Shown piece after piece: positions 50,718 to 60,430 of a DNA stretch of 64,000 nt. The position numbers and the translations under genes were made by a program. How positions within the stretch are numbered: the stretch's first letter is position 1; every line of letters begins with the position of its first letter. Under the pieces are notes generated by a model. The model worked only from the letters and a program-made list of their open reading frames with translations, did not search any database and was not told the DNA's origin. Origin of the DNA: Pythium myriotylum (Eukaryota; Oomycota; Peronosporomycetes; Pythiales; Pythiaceae); contig JALJCQ010000012.1 in assembly GCA_023091665.1 (NCBI GenBank), forward strand, positions 3,286,001 to 3,350,000, in the 5' to 3' direction.

Positions 50718-52690
50718 TGACCTCCCTTCGAGAGAAGGCCCCCCTGCACAGACTTCCAGTATGCTTCGATGAGACTTGGAATCTGCTTCAGGTTTTCAAC
50801 GGGTTCCCATGTGGCTTGACGTCTTGATCCTCCGAGCCAGTGTATCTTGTACTGGTCTCTTCCACGAATCTTCCGATGCCCAATGACAGCTTCGATGAGT
50901 TGTCCTTCAGTAATGCCGTCCGCAAGCAAAACCTTCGTAGTCTGCTGTTTGCGTTTGTTATCCTTCATATACGGCTTGAGCAAAGATGTGTGGAAAACGG
51001 GATGGATACGAAGATCCTTCGACATGGCAAGTTCATACGAATCTTGATGGACTTTCTTCACGATGGGGTAGGGTCCGATAAATCTTGGTGCCAATTTGCT
51101 TGTCGATGCGAAGCCTTTGTGGCGAATATCAAGATTCTTGCCGTCGAGTAGCACGAGTTGACCAACTTCAAACTCTTGATGCAGGCGATTCTTGTCATAA
51201 TACGACTTCATACGCTCTTGTGCTTCACTAATTGCATCTTTTGCCTTCTTCAAAAACACTTCTTGTCGAAGCAAGAATGTCTGCGCAGCCTTATCCAACT
51301 TTTTGAATCCTGGGTCTGCAGCAATATCGTCTGCCATGTATGGAACATAGCCAAGATCAGCTTCAAAGGGACACATGCCGATCGACGAATGCACTCTGCG
51401 GTTGTAGGCGAATTCCGCTAGATGCAAAAACTTATCCCAATCATTCTGGATCGGGTTCACAACACCTCTGAGATAGTCTTCGATGAAACGATTCGTGCGT
51501 TCTGTCTGTCCGTCTGTCTGCGGTCTAAGCGCTGAGGAAAGGTTGTGAGTAGTCTTCAGGATCGATGTCACTGAGGACCAAAATTTCGACGTGAACTTCG
51601 AGTCACGATCCGAAACTATTGTCTTGGGCAAGCCATGATCCTTCACATAATGCTTCATGAAGAGATCAGCAGTATCTTCTGCCGTGGCGGTTGTGCGGGT
51701 TTCGATGAACTTCGCACGCTTGGTCAAACGATCAACTATGACCATAATAGCATCATGCCCATCTCCAGTTTCTGGTAACGCTACCAAGAAATCCATGGAG
51801 ATCTCAACCCATCTTCCCGATGGAATACTAAGCGGATTGAGTAGACCTGGAGGCTTCATCTGCCTCACCTTAATGCGCTGACACATTTCACAAGTGTTCA
51901 CATAGCGCTGAATGTACTTGGTCATACGAGGCCAATAGTACTTCTTCTGGACTGCTAGATACGTCTTAAAGTATCCTGGGTGTCCTGCAGTCGCAACATC
52001 GTGGTTTTCATAAATCACACGATTCTTCAGATCTTCATTGTCGGGGATCACGAGTCGAGGTTCTTCATCTTCTTGTGTCTGATAGTAAAGGAGTCCGTCA
52101 ACTACGCTATACTTTAACACGGTTGAACCATCAGAAATCTTCGTCAAGATTTCTCGTGTCTTCTGATCCGACTTGTACAGTTTCCTTGTCGCCTCTTCGA
52201 CAGCAACTGGACTTGACTCGATGGTCGCAACAATCTCTCTATTAGATGCTGCTTTCAGAAGATCATCTAAACTGACTTGAGCGGCTTTATGCTCAAAGTC
52301 CGGGTTCCTGGACAAGGCGTCTGCAACGTCATTCGTATGTCCTGGAATCCACTTGAACTGAGGTTGAAACTCAGCAAGTTCGTTGAACCAACGGGCAACT
52401 CTTCTGTTCGTGGTCTTCTGCGTGAGAATAGTCTCAATGCTCTTGTGATCAGTCTCGACAACGAATGGACGATCGAGCAAATACACGCGCCAAACTTTCA
52501 AGGCATGCATGATTGCAAGAAGTTCTTGTTCACGAACTGGATAATTGAGTTCAGCCGACTTCATTTTCCGACCAGTGTATGCGATTGGATACTCCAACTC
52601 TCCCTCCTTTTGAAACAAGACTCCCCCAATTGCGAAATTGGATGCATCCATACGAATGCCAAAAGGTTTCGTGAAGTCCGGAAGTTTCAA
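50675..52690 (-). pseudogene. pol: Gypsy B pol, RNase H-integrase-chromodomain part
   Basis: 671 codons. RNase H has RMDASNFAIGGVLFQ, VETDHKSIETIL and HTNDVADALSRNPDF. Integrase has an HHCC finger (HDVATAGHPGYFKT..CEMCQRIK) and DDE core (SMDFLVALPETGDGHD, VSDRDSKFTSKFW, DGQTERTNRFIEDYL). The GPF/Y region (LAPRFIGPYPIVKK) and a chromodomain-like end (VIGHRKIRGRDQYKIHWLGGSRRQATWEP) follow. It is in frame with the RT part but separated by the stop at 52841. The C-terminus runs into the LTR. Role: chromatin-directed insertion of the element cDNA. Confidence 0.92.
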
Positions 52691-52840
52691 AACAGGCGGT
52701 GACGATAAGCGAAGCTTGAGTTGTTCGAAGCATGCCAGTTGATGATCATTGAGCTCGATGGACTCGCTTGATCTCTTTCCCTCGATACACTCATGGAGCG
52801 GACCCGCGAACTGAGCAAAGTCCGTGCAGAAACGAGAAAC

Positions 52841-53401
52841 CTACACTGTTGTACCGAGAAAACTCTCCATCTGCTTCTTTGTCTTCGGAACTGGCCAATC
52901 CTTGATAACCTTGATCTTATCAGGATCCATGCGAACGCCATTCCTTCCAACGAAATCTCCAAGACAAGGAATTTCCGGAACACAGAACTGACACTTCGAC
53001 AGCTTGATGTATAACTGTTGCTCTTCACATCTTTGAAGTACTCGATCCAACGCCTCGAGATGCTCATTGATGTCTGTGCTTCTCGTGAAGACGTAGATAT
53101 CGTCAAAGTAGATACGCATTACATCGCGTATGTCGCTGAATACTCTTTGAAGAGGTCGATTGAAAGTGCCAGGACTTCCACTAAGTCCCATGGGAGTTAC
53201 AAGATACTCAAACAAGCCATCCGGCGTTGAAAACGCTGTAAACGGTATATCTTGTTCTCTGAGCTTTACTTGATAGTAACCCCAAAGCAAATCCATGCAT
53301 GAAAACCAATAGCTTCCTGACATTGCGTCAAAGGTGTCTTCTTTGCGTGGCATAGGAATTACTGGCAAAATCGTGTTGTTGTTCAACGGACTATTCGCCA
53401 T
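52841..53401 (-). pseudogene. pol: Gypsy B pol, reverse transcriptase part
   Basis: Reverse transcriptase core: SYWFSCMDLLWGYYQVKL, TPMGLSGSPGTFNRPLQ, catalytic YFDDIYVF near 53090-53110 and CLGDFVGRNGV. At its start the frame is shifted relative to the protease-RT N-terminus (break near 53390, after VGWRIVR). At its end TAG (52841-52843) follows ESFLGTTV where the frame continues VSRFCTDFAQFAGPLHE, so this is a nonsense change in an otherwise continuous domain. Confidence 0.9.
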
Positions 53402-54318
53402 CCAACAGCTTTCTTCACACAGAAAGTCGGTGCCGAGAAAGGCGAGGTACTAGGACGAATGATACCTGCCTTGACCATTTCCTTGGTCCATTCTTGGATC
53501 ACCTTACGTTGCTCAGGGCTCTGTCGCCACTGAGGAACTGAGATGGGCTTTGTACCAGGCTTGAGTTCGATGACATGTTCAATACCTTCACGGACAGGTG
53601 GCACAGTGTTCGGTAGCTCCGTTCGAAACACAGTGTCACGACGCTTCCACAGCGCATCAAAAGCTGGGTTGTCCTTCAAAGCTTCCCATCCTTGCTGCTG
53701 ATACCTAGCAGCTTTCTCCGAGTCGTGTGGATGAATCATAAACACACACTCGACATCTCCCTTGCGCAGCTCTTTGGCAAGTTTCTTCATGGAGATGAAC
53801 TTGGTATGACCCAACTCACTATCATGTCCATGTTGACGATAGTAGTTGAAGATCTCACGATTCTGACTTTGTCTAGCACGACGGCGATTGGCGACAAAGC
53901 GAGCGGGACGCGCCGCAGGCGTACGTAGAACAAGAGGCTCTTCAGGCTGTACACCAGTACGTGGCGTAAGCTTTAGCTCAGCCCAATCGATGTCGGGATT
54001 CTGTTCACGAAGCCATCGCATACCAAGCAAAATGTCTTTGCCTTCAGGGATAGGCATCACCTGAAACTTAGACGTGATCGTGGGGAAACCGGGAACTTCA
54101 AGAGACATCTCCACCATTCGACGATGACGGTATACGGTCTGCTCATAACCGAGCTTGACTTCCATCAAGTCTTCGACCGTTTCTTGCAAGTTCAACACTT
54201 CCACCAGATCTTCTGAGACACCATTCATGCTGCAACCGTTGTCGACGAAGATGGACACATTCTTCTTCCAATTAGGCTCCTTGAAAGCAAGAGCTTGGAC
54301 TTCGAGAATCGCGTACAA
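53383..54318 (-). pseudogene. Gypsy B protease and N-terminal RT
   Basis: The protease has IFVDNGCSMNGVSE, in which the usual D-[ST]-G active site reads D-N-G, and the flap end GKDILLGMRWLREQNPDIDW. The linker is basic and contains RRARQSQNREIFNYYRQHG. The RT N-terminus reads HVIELKPGTKPISVPQWRQSPEQRKVIQEW and SPFSAPTFCVKKAVGWRIV, where the frame breaks. It is in frame with gag upstream across the TAG at 54433-54435. The DNG change might by itself reduce protease activity. Confidence 0.82.
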
Positions 54319-54435
54319 ATTACCACTAATGTAGTGATTTGACTCCTTGTTCAGAGGACAGTCCGGAGAGATATGCCCCTTCTTCTTGCACGCATGGCAA
54401 GTGGCTTCCTTCTTCCAGTCATCGTTGTTCGTCTA
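54319..54435 (-). pseudogene. Gypsy B zinc knuckle segment after a gag stop
   Basis: Same frame as gag and protease. It carries CHACKKKGHISPDC, a CCHC finger, directly after the in-frame TAG at 54433-54435, so the knuckle is cut off from gag. Confidence 0.8.
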
Positions 54436-55424
54436 AGAGTCGTGTCCTTTCTTCTTCCACTTGTTACCTTTCTTCGACTTGGTAGCAGTGCCTGCAGAGT
54501 CGTGGTTCAACTTTGATGAGTTCTTCTGACCATTCTGCTTCGGCGGTCTCCCAGAATAATGCGCAAACTCGAAATTTGTGGCGATCTTGATCGTATCATC
54601 CAACGTCTTAGGACTTTCTTCCTTGATCTTTGCGGAAGTCTCAGCACGAAGGCCGTGTTGGAAATAGAAACGCTGATCAAGATCCGCGATGGGAAGTTCA
54701 GACTGCGAATGCAAGTCCTGAAACTTTGCCACATATTCATGGATCGATCCAGTTTGCTTGAGTTCAAACATTCGCTCACGAAGGTTGTACTCAAAGTCCA
54801 ATGGCTTATAGCGCTGACGCAATTTAGCCTTGAACAATTCCCACGTCTTGGGAATCCCCGCAGCAGCACACTCTGCTGCGAAGATCGTCCGAACCCAGTT
54901 CTGAACAGACTTTCCCAGATTGCCAGTGACTTCTTCAACGAAGTCTGAGGTCTCAGCATGCATCACAGCACGCTTGTTCGAGTAGTAGTCTTCTGTGTTG
55001 AAGATCCACAACTCTATGTCTTCGTTGACCTTTTCATACATGGCGGATCTCGACGACGCGTAGACCCATGAAGGTTGAGCATCTGGTTGAACTGGTTATT
55101 CGTCATCTGCATGGACGCCTGCAACTGCGCCTGGGACTGCTGGTTCTGCTGCTGCATGAACATCATGAACTGCTGGAACACTTCCCCTGGAACTTGCCCT
55201 CCGGCAAAGTTCCCTTGATTGGCTGGAGCAGCTTGCGGAGCCTATGGGACTTCTCCTCCCTGATCTTGAGCGTCTTGATGCTGCATTGGCTCTGCTTGGG
55301 TTGAACGGGTTCTTGACACTGAACGAGCACGTTCAACTTCTTCAGGATCGTTCGATCTGCTTTGACGACGTGGACGTAGATTTGGTGACTCACGCTCGAC
55401 TTCTCTAGCACGACGACTAGACAT
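54433..55424 (-). pseudogene. gag: Gypsy B gag
   Basis: The N-terminal piece (ATG 55424) is Arg/Ser/Gln-rich. After TAG at about 55242 and a frameshift near 55040, a Gln/Met-rich stretch (FQQFMMFMQQQNQQ) leads into the capsid frame 55041-54433: DIELWIFNTEDYYSNKRA, WELFKAKLRQRYKPLDFEYNLRERMFELKQTGSIHEYVAKFQDL and a Lys-rich end. The capsid region is typical retrotransposon gag. It stops at TAG 54433 before the zinc knuckle. Confidence 0.82.
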
Positions 55425-55523
55425 AAGTCGGACTTCTCAGCGTATACGATGTCACCGATGGATTACGAAGACGATGCTTACGCAATCCAAAAGCAATCAA
55501 GTTGAACCGAAACTTAGAAGATT

Positions 55524-55913
55524 CTACTGACGATTCGGTTTAGAAACAAAGATCTCGTCTAGACGTACTGTCGCGAAGTCTTCGGCCTTGTTCAGGAAGT
55601 TGAAAACGGCTTCGAGCTTCTTCTCGTGGTCCTTCTGAAGTTCGTCCGTAGCGAGAGCCGCACCGAGCTTGACGAACGCTTTGGTGACGCGCTTCGCCTT
55701 CTTGACGGCTTCTACTAGATCGTGCTTGCAGCGAAAGTACTTCTCAGCCGCGTTCGGATCCCCCTCAACGAGAAAGTTCTCCGTAACGTCGATGCGGCGA
55801 GGTACGCACGTCTCTAGCACCACGGGTCGCGATGGATCACCGAGGTTGAGGGACTTGTAGTTGTTGGCACGTCTCACACGACGAGCCTTCCCTTTCGCAG
55901 ATGTTCGGGTCAT
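55524..55913 (-). CDS. Extra 5' ORF of gypsy B (129 aa), unknown
   Basis: An intact frame from ATG 55913 lies between the 5' LTR and gag. It starts MTRTSAKGKARRVRRANN (basic) and continues with a charged helical part (ENFLVEGDPNAAEKYFRCKHDLVEAV, KKLEAVFNFLNKAEDFATVRLDE). It might be the true N-terminal segment of gag, now in another frame, or a separate leader protein. I find no known domain. Confidence 0.5.
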   Translation of the reverse strand: MTRTSAKGKARRVRRANNYKSLNLGDPSRPVVLETCVPRRIDVTENFLVEGDPNAAEKYFRCKHDLVEAVKKAKRVTKAFVKLGAALATDELQKDHEKKLEAVFNFLNKAEDFATVRLDEIFVSKPNRQ

Positions 55914-56212
55914 CCAACGAAGGTTGGTACTACACAGAGCCGGGCGGAAACCAATACAGGTTCCACTTATGCCAACTTCTAGCTCAGGCAGACCGAGAAA
56001 GAGCACTGCTGATACGCCCGAATCTGTCCTCAACTCAGGTGAAGAGGATTTACGGTACGCAGGAGCACTCAGACTCGCGGGACAGGGACTGCCACACCAC
56101 TTGAACTTGGTCTTGACACTGCAGGTTCGCACCCACAGATCCTTGAGCCAGCGTAGAACTGCGAGACTTGATCACCCGTCTTGGCAGAGGACTTGACCGA
56201 CGAGCGCTACTA

Positions 56213-56700
56213 TGTCACAGAAGTGGGGTACTGGGCTCCTGGTGGCAAGTACGCGGGCTGGCTGGCTGGGTGGTTGGCTTGGTCTTGGACGAGGCTAGTC
56301 GAGGCTAGTTGAGGCTAGTTGACTTGAGAGCAAGTTGAGAAGTGAGATTGATGTTAGAGTTTGTTTTCCTATCCTCTGTGTGGGCCTCTAGGGTGCTCTG
56401 TGCCTAGATGTCGTCTGTCCTAGATACCTTACTTTCAGTATCCAAAGTTAGCTATGTCAACTAATATGTAAGCCCTCCTACAATCTCTTGAATACAGTAT
56501 GCATAGTCACTACGTCATCACCAATGTGTTGCAGCCGGGTCAGCATCACCCATTACTCTCGGGATGCTTTTACACCACCCAGTGCATAATCCTTCCAGGA
56601 CTAATCGTAGTAACCTAGTTCCAGTATAATATACTGAAACCAAATCAAGGTCGTTGCCTAACCCTTCTGACGCGAGCCATTCTTTTCTGGCTGCGTCACA
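56213..56700 (-). repeat. Gypsy B 5' LTR
   Basis: 488 bp, partner of 50230-50717. On the minus strand it is followed inside by TAGTAGCGCTCGTCGG, a candidate primer binding site resembling that of gypsy A. Confidence 0.93.
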
Positions 56701-56705
56701 CGGAA
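56701..56705. repeat. Gypsy B target site duplication (right)
   Basis: CGGAA, matching 50225-50229. Confidence 0.93.
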
Positions 56706-56940
56706 TGGAGATCGTCGAAACTGCGTGCAGATATATCAAACGTGGAAGCTGAGCAATCTCTCTCGTACCGAGCGTTTGGATCAACATGCTAATAAGGATC
56801 GTGATCAACTGTTGGGCCACCCCTTCCTCTCAAAGTTTGTTTGGTCACCGTATCGTCGCTAGTCGAGCTATAGGCCTTATGCTCAATGCGCTCTTCAACT
56901 TTGCAGCGTGGACCATTTTCCCTCCTCAAAATATTCACTC
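56701..56940 (+). pseudogene. LRR-membrane gene relic, right piece
   Basis: In shifting frames: MEIVETA (compare VEIVENAAQ in the 63033 gene), QIYQTWKLSNL (compare QTYQAWKLSHL), then VINCWATP..LFGHRIVASRAIGLMLNALFNFAAWTIFP (compare VSCWSSP..LLGHQIAIHRVLGLSLDAVPDFITLAIFP). At least two frameshifts. With 50150-50229 it forms a third, dead member of the membrane family at 60-64 kb. Confidence 0.7.
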
Positions 56941-57412
56941 GTGGCCAACCAAAGCAATCGCTCGCAACTCTTTGCCACCGATAAAGTTGACTTCGCAACC
57001 AAGACTTCCCCGGCAGTCTCTCTGTTGCTTAAACAGACTGCTCGCTCCAGATGTTTCGCTCAGCGCTTCCCCTCTTAGGTCCATGCGGCCGTACCACGAA
57101 CCATTTGCAGCTGCATGTCAGCCTTGTCACGGTGTCCGCACTGCAACCCGTGGATCTGCCAGAGGGATGTAGGGGACCATCAGACTGACGTGACCACGCA
57201 GACATCACCTCCACGCAGACAGCAACACGCACAAAAGGCACTTGCACTGGCAGCTGGGAGCCTCCACCGCGGCCTCCTCTCGCCGTTCGTCTCTCTTGCC
57301 TTGTCTTCCTTCGGGTCACCCGGTACGTATAGAAATAGAAAGGATCGAGCTCGCGAGGAGCTCCGTTTCTATCTATCGTTTCCATCCGTGGCAACAAGAG
57401 CCCGAGGCAGCC
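56941..57412. other. Upstream region of the ankyrin-like gene
   Basis: Left part probably relic sequence, right part the promoter and 5' UTR of the 57413 gene. No clear Inr/FPR match. The frame upstream of 57413 is open to about 57242 but has low-quality composition. Confidence 0.35.
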
Positions 57413-59026
57413 ATGGGCGAGGCCGTCATCTCGCGCGTCGCGCTCGCGTGCCACGGGCCGCTGTACGGCCACAGCGAGCTGCAGACGCAGATCCAGGACT
57501 TTCTGCTGCCGCTCGCGATCCTCGGACCGGCGTTCGCGCAGCGAGTGGGCGGCGCGCGGCTGCTTCGCATCTGGCTCGGAGTCGCGACGACCCACCACGT
57601 GCCGCTCCGCGAGTACACTGCTGCAGCTCTCTACGGCGCTGCGACACGCCATGGAGCTGCATTCGCCGGCCGGTTGATGCGAGAGCCGCGCCTGCCGGAC
57701 ACCGTGCTGTTCGAGGTCGTCGGGCTCGCTGTCGCAGACGACGCGCGCGAGCTCTTGAGTATTCTGAAGAACGAAACCAAGGTCTCGCCACCAGCGCGCG
57801 TGACCTACGAGGTCGCTGCTGCGCACGGCAACTTGGCCTTGCTCAAGTGGCTACAGGAGAACAGCTTTGAACAGTCATCGACGTTGAAGGCGCTGGCTGC
57901 AGCCGCGCAACGTGGCTCTTTGGAAACTATTGAGTGGTTGGCGAGACAGGGTCTCACCGTTGACGCCGTCCGGTGGATGATGGACAAGGCAGCGCTTCAC
58001 GGCCATCTTCACGTTGTTCAATGGCTGTGTGGCAATTCACCTCCGATGAGTTGGTCCAATCTCGCCGTCGGGATCGCCGTGAAGAACGATCATTTGCAGA
58101 TTGCTGACTTCCTCATAAAAAAATGTCATTCTACTGATGGGGAACATATGCTCTCACCACCGGCTTTGGGAACCACTTTGGCCGCATTGTGTAGCAGTGG
58201 AGACCTTTGCAAGCTGAAGTGGCTGCATGAGCGAGGACTCCTGTTGACCAATCTAAAGCGGAAGCACATTGAGATGGCGAAGACTCACGGTCGCCTATCA
58301 ATCCTTCAGTTCCTCACAGACCAGTTTCCCGGTCACTTTGACAGTATGATGGGATTTACGGGGCAGAATGCAGAGGGTGGCAGTATTGAGGTAGCCGAGT
58401 GGGCTGACGCCCAAGGGAAACTCGAGAGATCACTGTCTTGTGTCTACTCCGCAGCTCAACGAGGGCATATCGACTTCATTCGATGGTACGTCTCAAAAAT
58501 GGACGGAAAAAACATGCAGTTCTTCCCAGACTATATGGCCGTTCCGGTCGCAGCGAGCGGCGGTCACCTAGCATCTGTACAGTTTCTTGTGGAGACCGGT
58601 TGGGGTGAGGTCTCAGTGTTTGCAATCGAAGGAGCTGCGGCGAAGGGGCATACTCAGGTTCTACGGTGGCTGCTTGGCAACACTCACGTTGCGAGCGCAT
58701 CGCTCAGCACGTCTATGAAGTTAGCTGCAGCGAATGGCCACCTGGAGACAGTCCAACACCTGTTCTTGAATGCCATAAATGCTGATGTTGGTGCTGTTGT
58801 GCCGGCTGCATCAAACGGTCATTTCGAAGTGGTCTGGTGGTTAGTGCAACAATTCCCGCGGAGCGAATACAACGAGATTGCACTCGCTGCGGCCGTGTCG
58901 GAAGGGCATCTTCGCGTCGTGCGACTATTTCCGTCGCTGAACAAGTCCAACAGGAATGATCTTGTTGCTCTGGCGCGCGAAAATGACCACGAACACGTCG
59001 CCAAATGGATTGAACAGTATCGCTGA
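57413..59026 (+). CDS. Ankyrin-like solo-repeat protein (537 aa)
   Basis: ATG at 57413 sits in a good context (GCAGCCATGG); an in-frame extension upstream to 57242 is less likely. After a leucine-rich N-terminus, which may be F-box-like but is not clear, come about a dozen ankyrin-type helix pairs: AAAHGNLALLKWLQENSF, AAQRGSLETIEWLARQG, AALHGHLHVVQWLCGN, AAQRGHIDFIRWYVSKM, AASGGHLASVQFLVETGW, AAAKGHTQVLRWLLGN, AAANGHLETVQHLFLN, AASNGHFEVVWWLVQQFP. These [A]-x-G-H-L-x-x-V-x-W-L units are a divergent ankyrin form expanded in oomycetes. No introns, no membrane segment. A protein-binding scaffold is inferred; partner unknown. Confidence 0.85.
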   Translation: MGEAVISRVALACHGPLYGHSELQTQIQDFLLPLAILGPAFAQRVGGARLLRIWLGVATTHHVPLREYTAAALYGAATRHGAAFAGRLMREPRLPDTVLFEVVGLAVADDARELLSILKNETKVSPPARVTYEVAAAHGNLALLKWLQENSFEQSSTLKALAAAAQRGSLETIEWLARQGLTVDAVRWMMDKAALHGHLHVVQWLCGNSPPMSWSNLAVGIAVKNDHLQIADFLIKKCHSTDGEHMLSPPALGTTLAALCSSGDLCKLKWLHERGLLLTNLKRKHIEMAKTHGRLSILQFLTDQFPGHFDSMMGFTGQNAEGGSIEVAEWADAQGKLERSLSCVYSAAQRGHIDFIRWYVSKMDGKNMQFFPDYMAVPVAASGGHLASVQFLVETGWGEVSVFAIEGAAAKGHTQVLRWLLGNTHVASASLSTSMKLAAANGHLETVQHLFLNAINADVGAVVPAASNGHFEVVWWLVQQFPRSEYNEIALAAAVSEGHLRVVRLFPSLNKSNRNDLVALARENDHEHVAKWIEQYR

Positions 59027-60430
59027 TAGAGTGAGTGGAATGGTTTAGAATCGGGTGATGCCGGAAAATACCGACGATGATGATACGGCCCGAGCGGACG
59101 TTTCCGAGCGAGATAACAATTCGAGCAAGCGTTTCCAAGCGAGACATCAATTCGAGCGAGAGAGCAAGATGATGCGCAGTCTACTTTCGGCCTGCATCGA
59201 CTCAGTGGACGGTTCCATGACGCCGAGCGAACCCATTGGACAGTAACGGATGGTTTGGCCCAAGTTGTGTCATCGCATAGATCTCGTTTATGAGCACGCC
59301 GGCGGCCCGTGCTGTGTCTGGGGCTTCGATAATCTACGGGGCCTTCGCGTAAGTGGTGGTGTTCTCTACTAGTTGATCAGGGCGATATACTCGAGCTTGT
59401 ACAGTAGGAGCCCATTCGATCACCTTGTTCCCATGGGCCATCGTGCAATGATTGCATCCGGATACGACTGTCACTTCTCTTCCGATGTGGGTGTATTGTC
59501 CGAGTACGACAACTGTCGATGACCTAGGGTCGTCATTGCTGGCGGTTTCCAGTTTACCCTTTTGGCTCGGGGTCCGTGATGGCATTGCCCTTCGCGATCG
59601 ATTCCATGCCCATCATAGACACAACCACTGCACCAATTCTAATTCGAAGAGAGCCGTCGACGATGGTGGTCCGCGATGTGCATGAATTCTTTACCCGACT
59701 ACGCGCTGTGTGAAGCAGACGCCGCAATCGTCTAGGAATCTTGAGCGGTAAGGTTGATACCGTTCTGGAGCTTGTTCGTTTGTCAAAAGCGAGGTGGTCG
59801 AGAATGATATATGGACGTCGACAATCAAGAGCTTCCCTCGGTGCACACAATCCTTCTCTCCAGAAAGATATCGAAAAGAGAGACTGAGCTTCGCTGGACA
59901 GGCGCGTTATTGCTGAGTTGACAAGACCACCATCAAAATGTGGGAAGTGGATTGGAGCAACAGCCAATGAACCTGAAGCAAACCTGAAGGAGACCGAGGT
60001 TGCTGCTCGTTCTATGTTGCTCCACTGTTTTTGACATGAGGGAGACAATCGCACACTGGTCAGCAGAATGTGGACCAGTCTCACAGCGAAATCCACCGCT
60101 ACTGGGGGCTTGGAACAGACGTGTGGTATGTCTGTCCCAGAAGATGCTTGTAAACTGGCGGAGATTAAGACGCTGGGAGGAGATCACTTTGTCGAACGGT
60201 CGGAAGCCACCATTTTCATGAACTTCCTATTCCTGGGGAAAGACGCTGTAATTATATGCAACTAAAAGGAGTGAAACAAAGCGCAGTCCTCCTTCGTGTT
60301 GAAAATGCAACCATTTCAGCTATTTTGAGCTTTCTCTCTCTCTCTCTTTCGCTCGCTCGCTCTCAGCACTCGCGATCATTCACACGCGTTTTTGCCCTCC
60401 AGGAAGGACCAACTTCTGCCACGCTCAACA
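59027..60430. other. Intergenic with the promoter of the LRR-membrane gene
   Basis: Minus frames at 59334-59585 and 59554-60096 are open, and one contains RRPYIILDHLAF, faintly like a DDE transposase motif, but no supporting neighbours exist. (CT)n at 60332-60350 and TCATTCACACGCGTTTTTGC at 60376 (Inr-like) lie 55-100 bp before the ATG at 60431. Confidence 0.45.
60376..60395 (+). promoter_or_regulatory. Inr-like start region of the LRR-membrane gene
   Basis: TCATTCACACGCGTTTTTGC after a CT-rich tract, 36-55 bp upstream of the chosen ATG (60431). It fits the Inr part of the oomycete core promoter; the FPR part is imperfect. Confidence 0.4.

Larger units (their letters stand above)
50230..56700 (-). 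mobile_element. Ty3/gypsy retrotransposon (chromovirus type), structurally complete
   Basis: 6,471 bp with two 488-bp LTRs (50230-50717, 56213-56700; TGTCACAG..GCGTCACA), differing at three positions seen by eye, and a 5-bp CGGAA duplication. Minus-strand order: small 5' ORF, gag, protease, RT, RNase H, integrase, chromodomain. Several frames are broken (see the parts), so the copy is young but inactive. Confidence 0.94.

Noticed and set aside
59334..60096. Two minus-strand frames with a faint ILDHLAF transposase-like motif
   Set aside because: No second catalytic motif, no HTH and no flanking repeats. Treated as chance.
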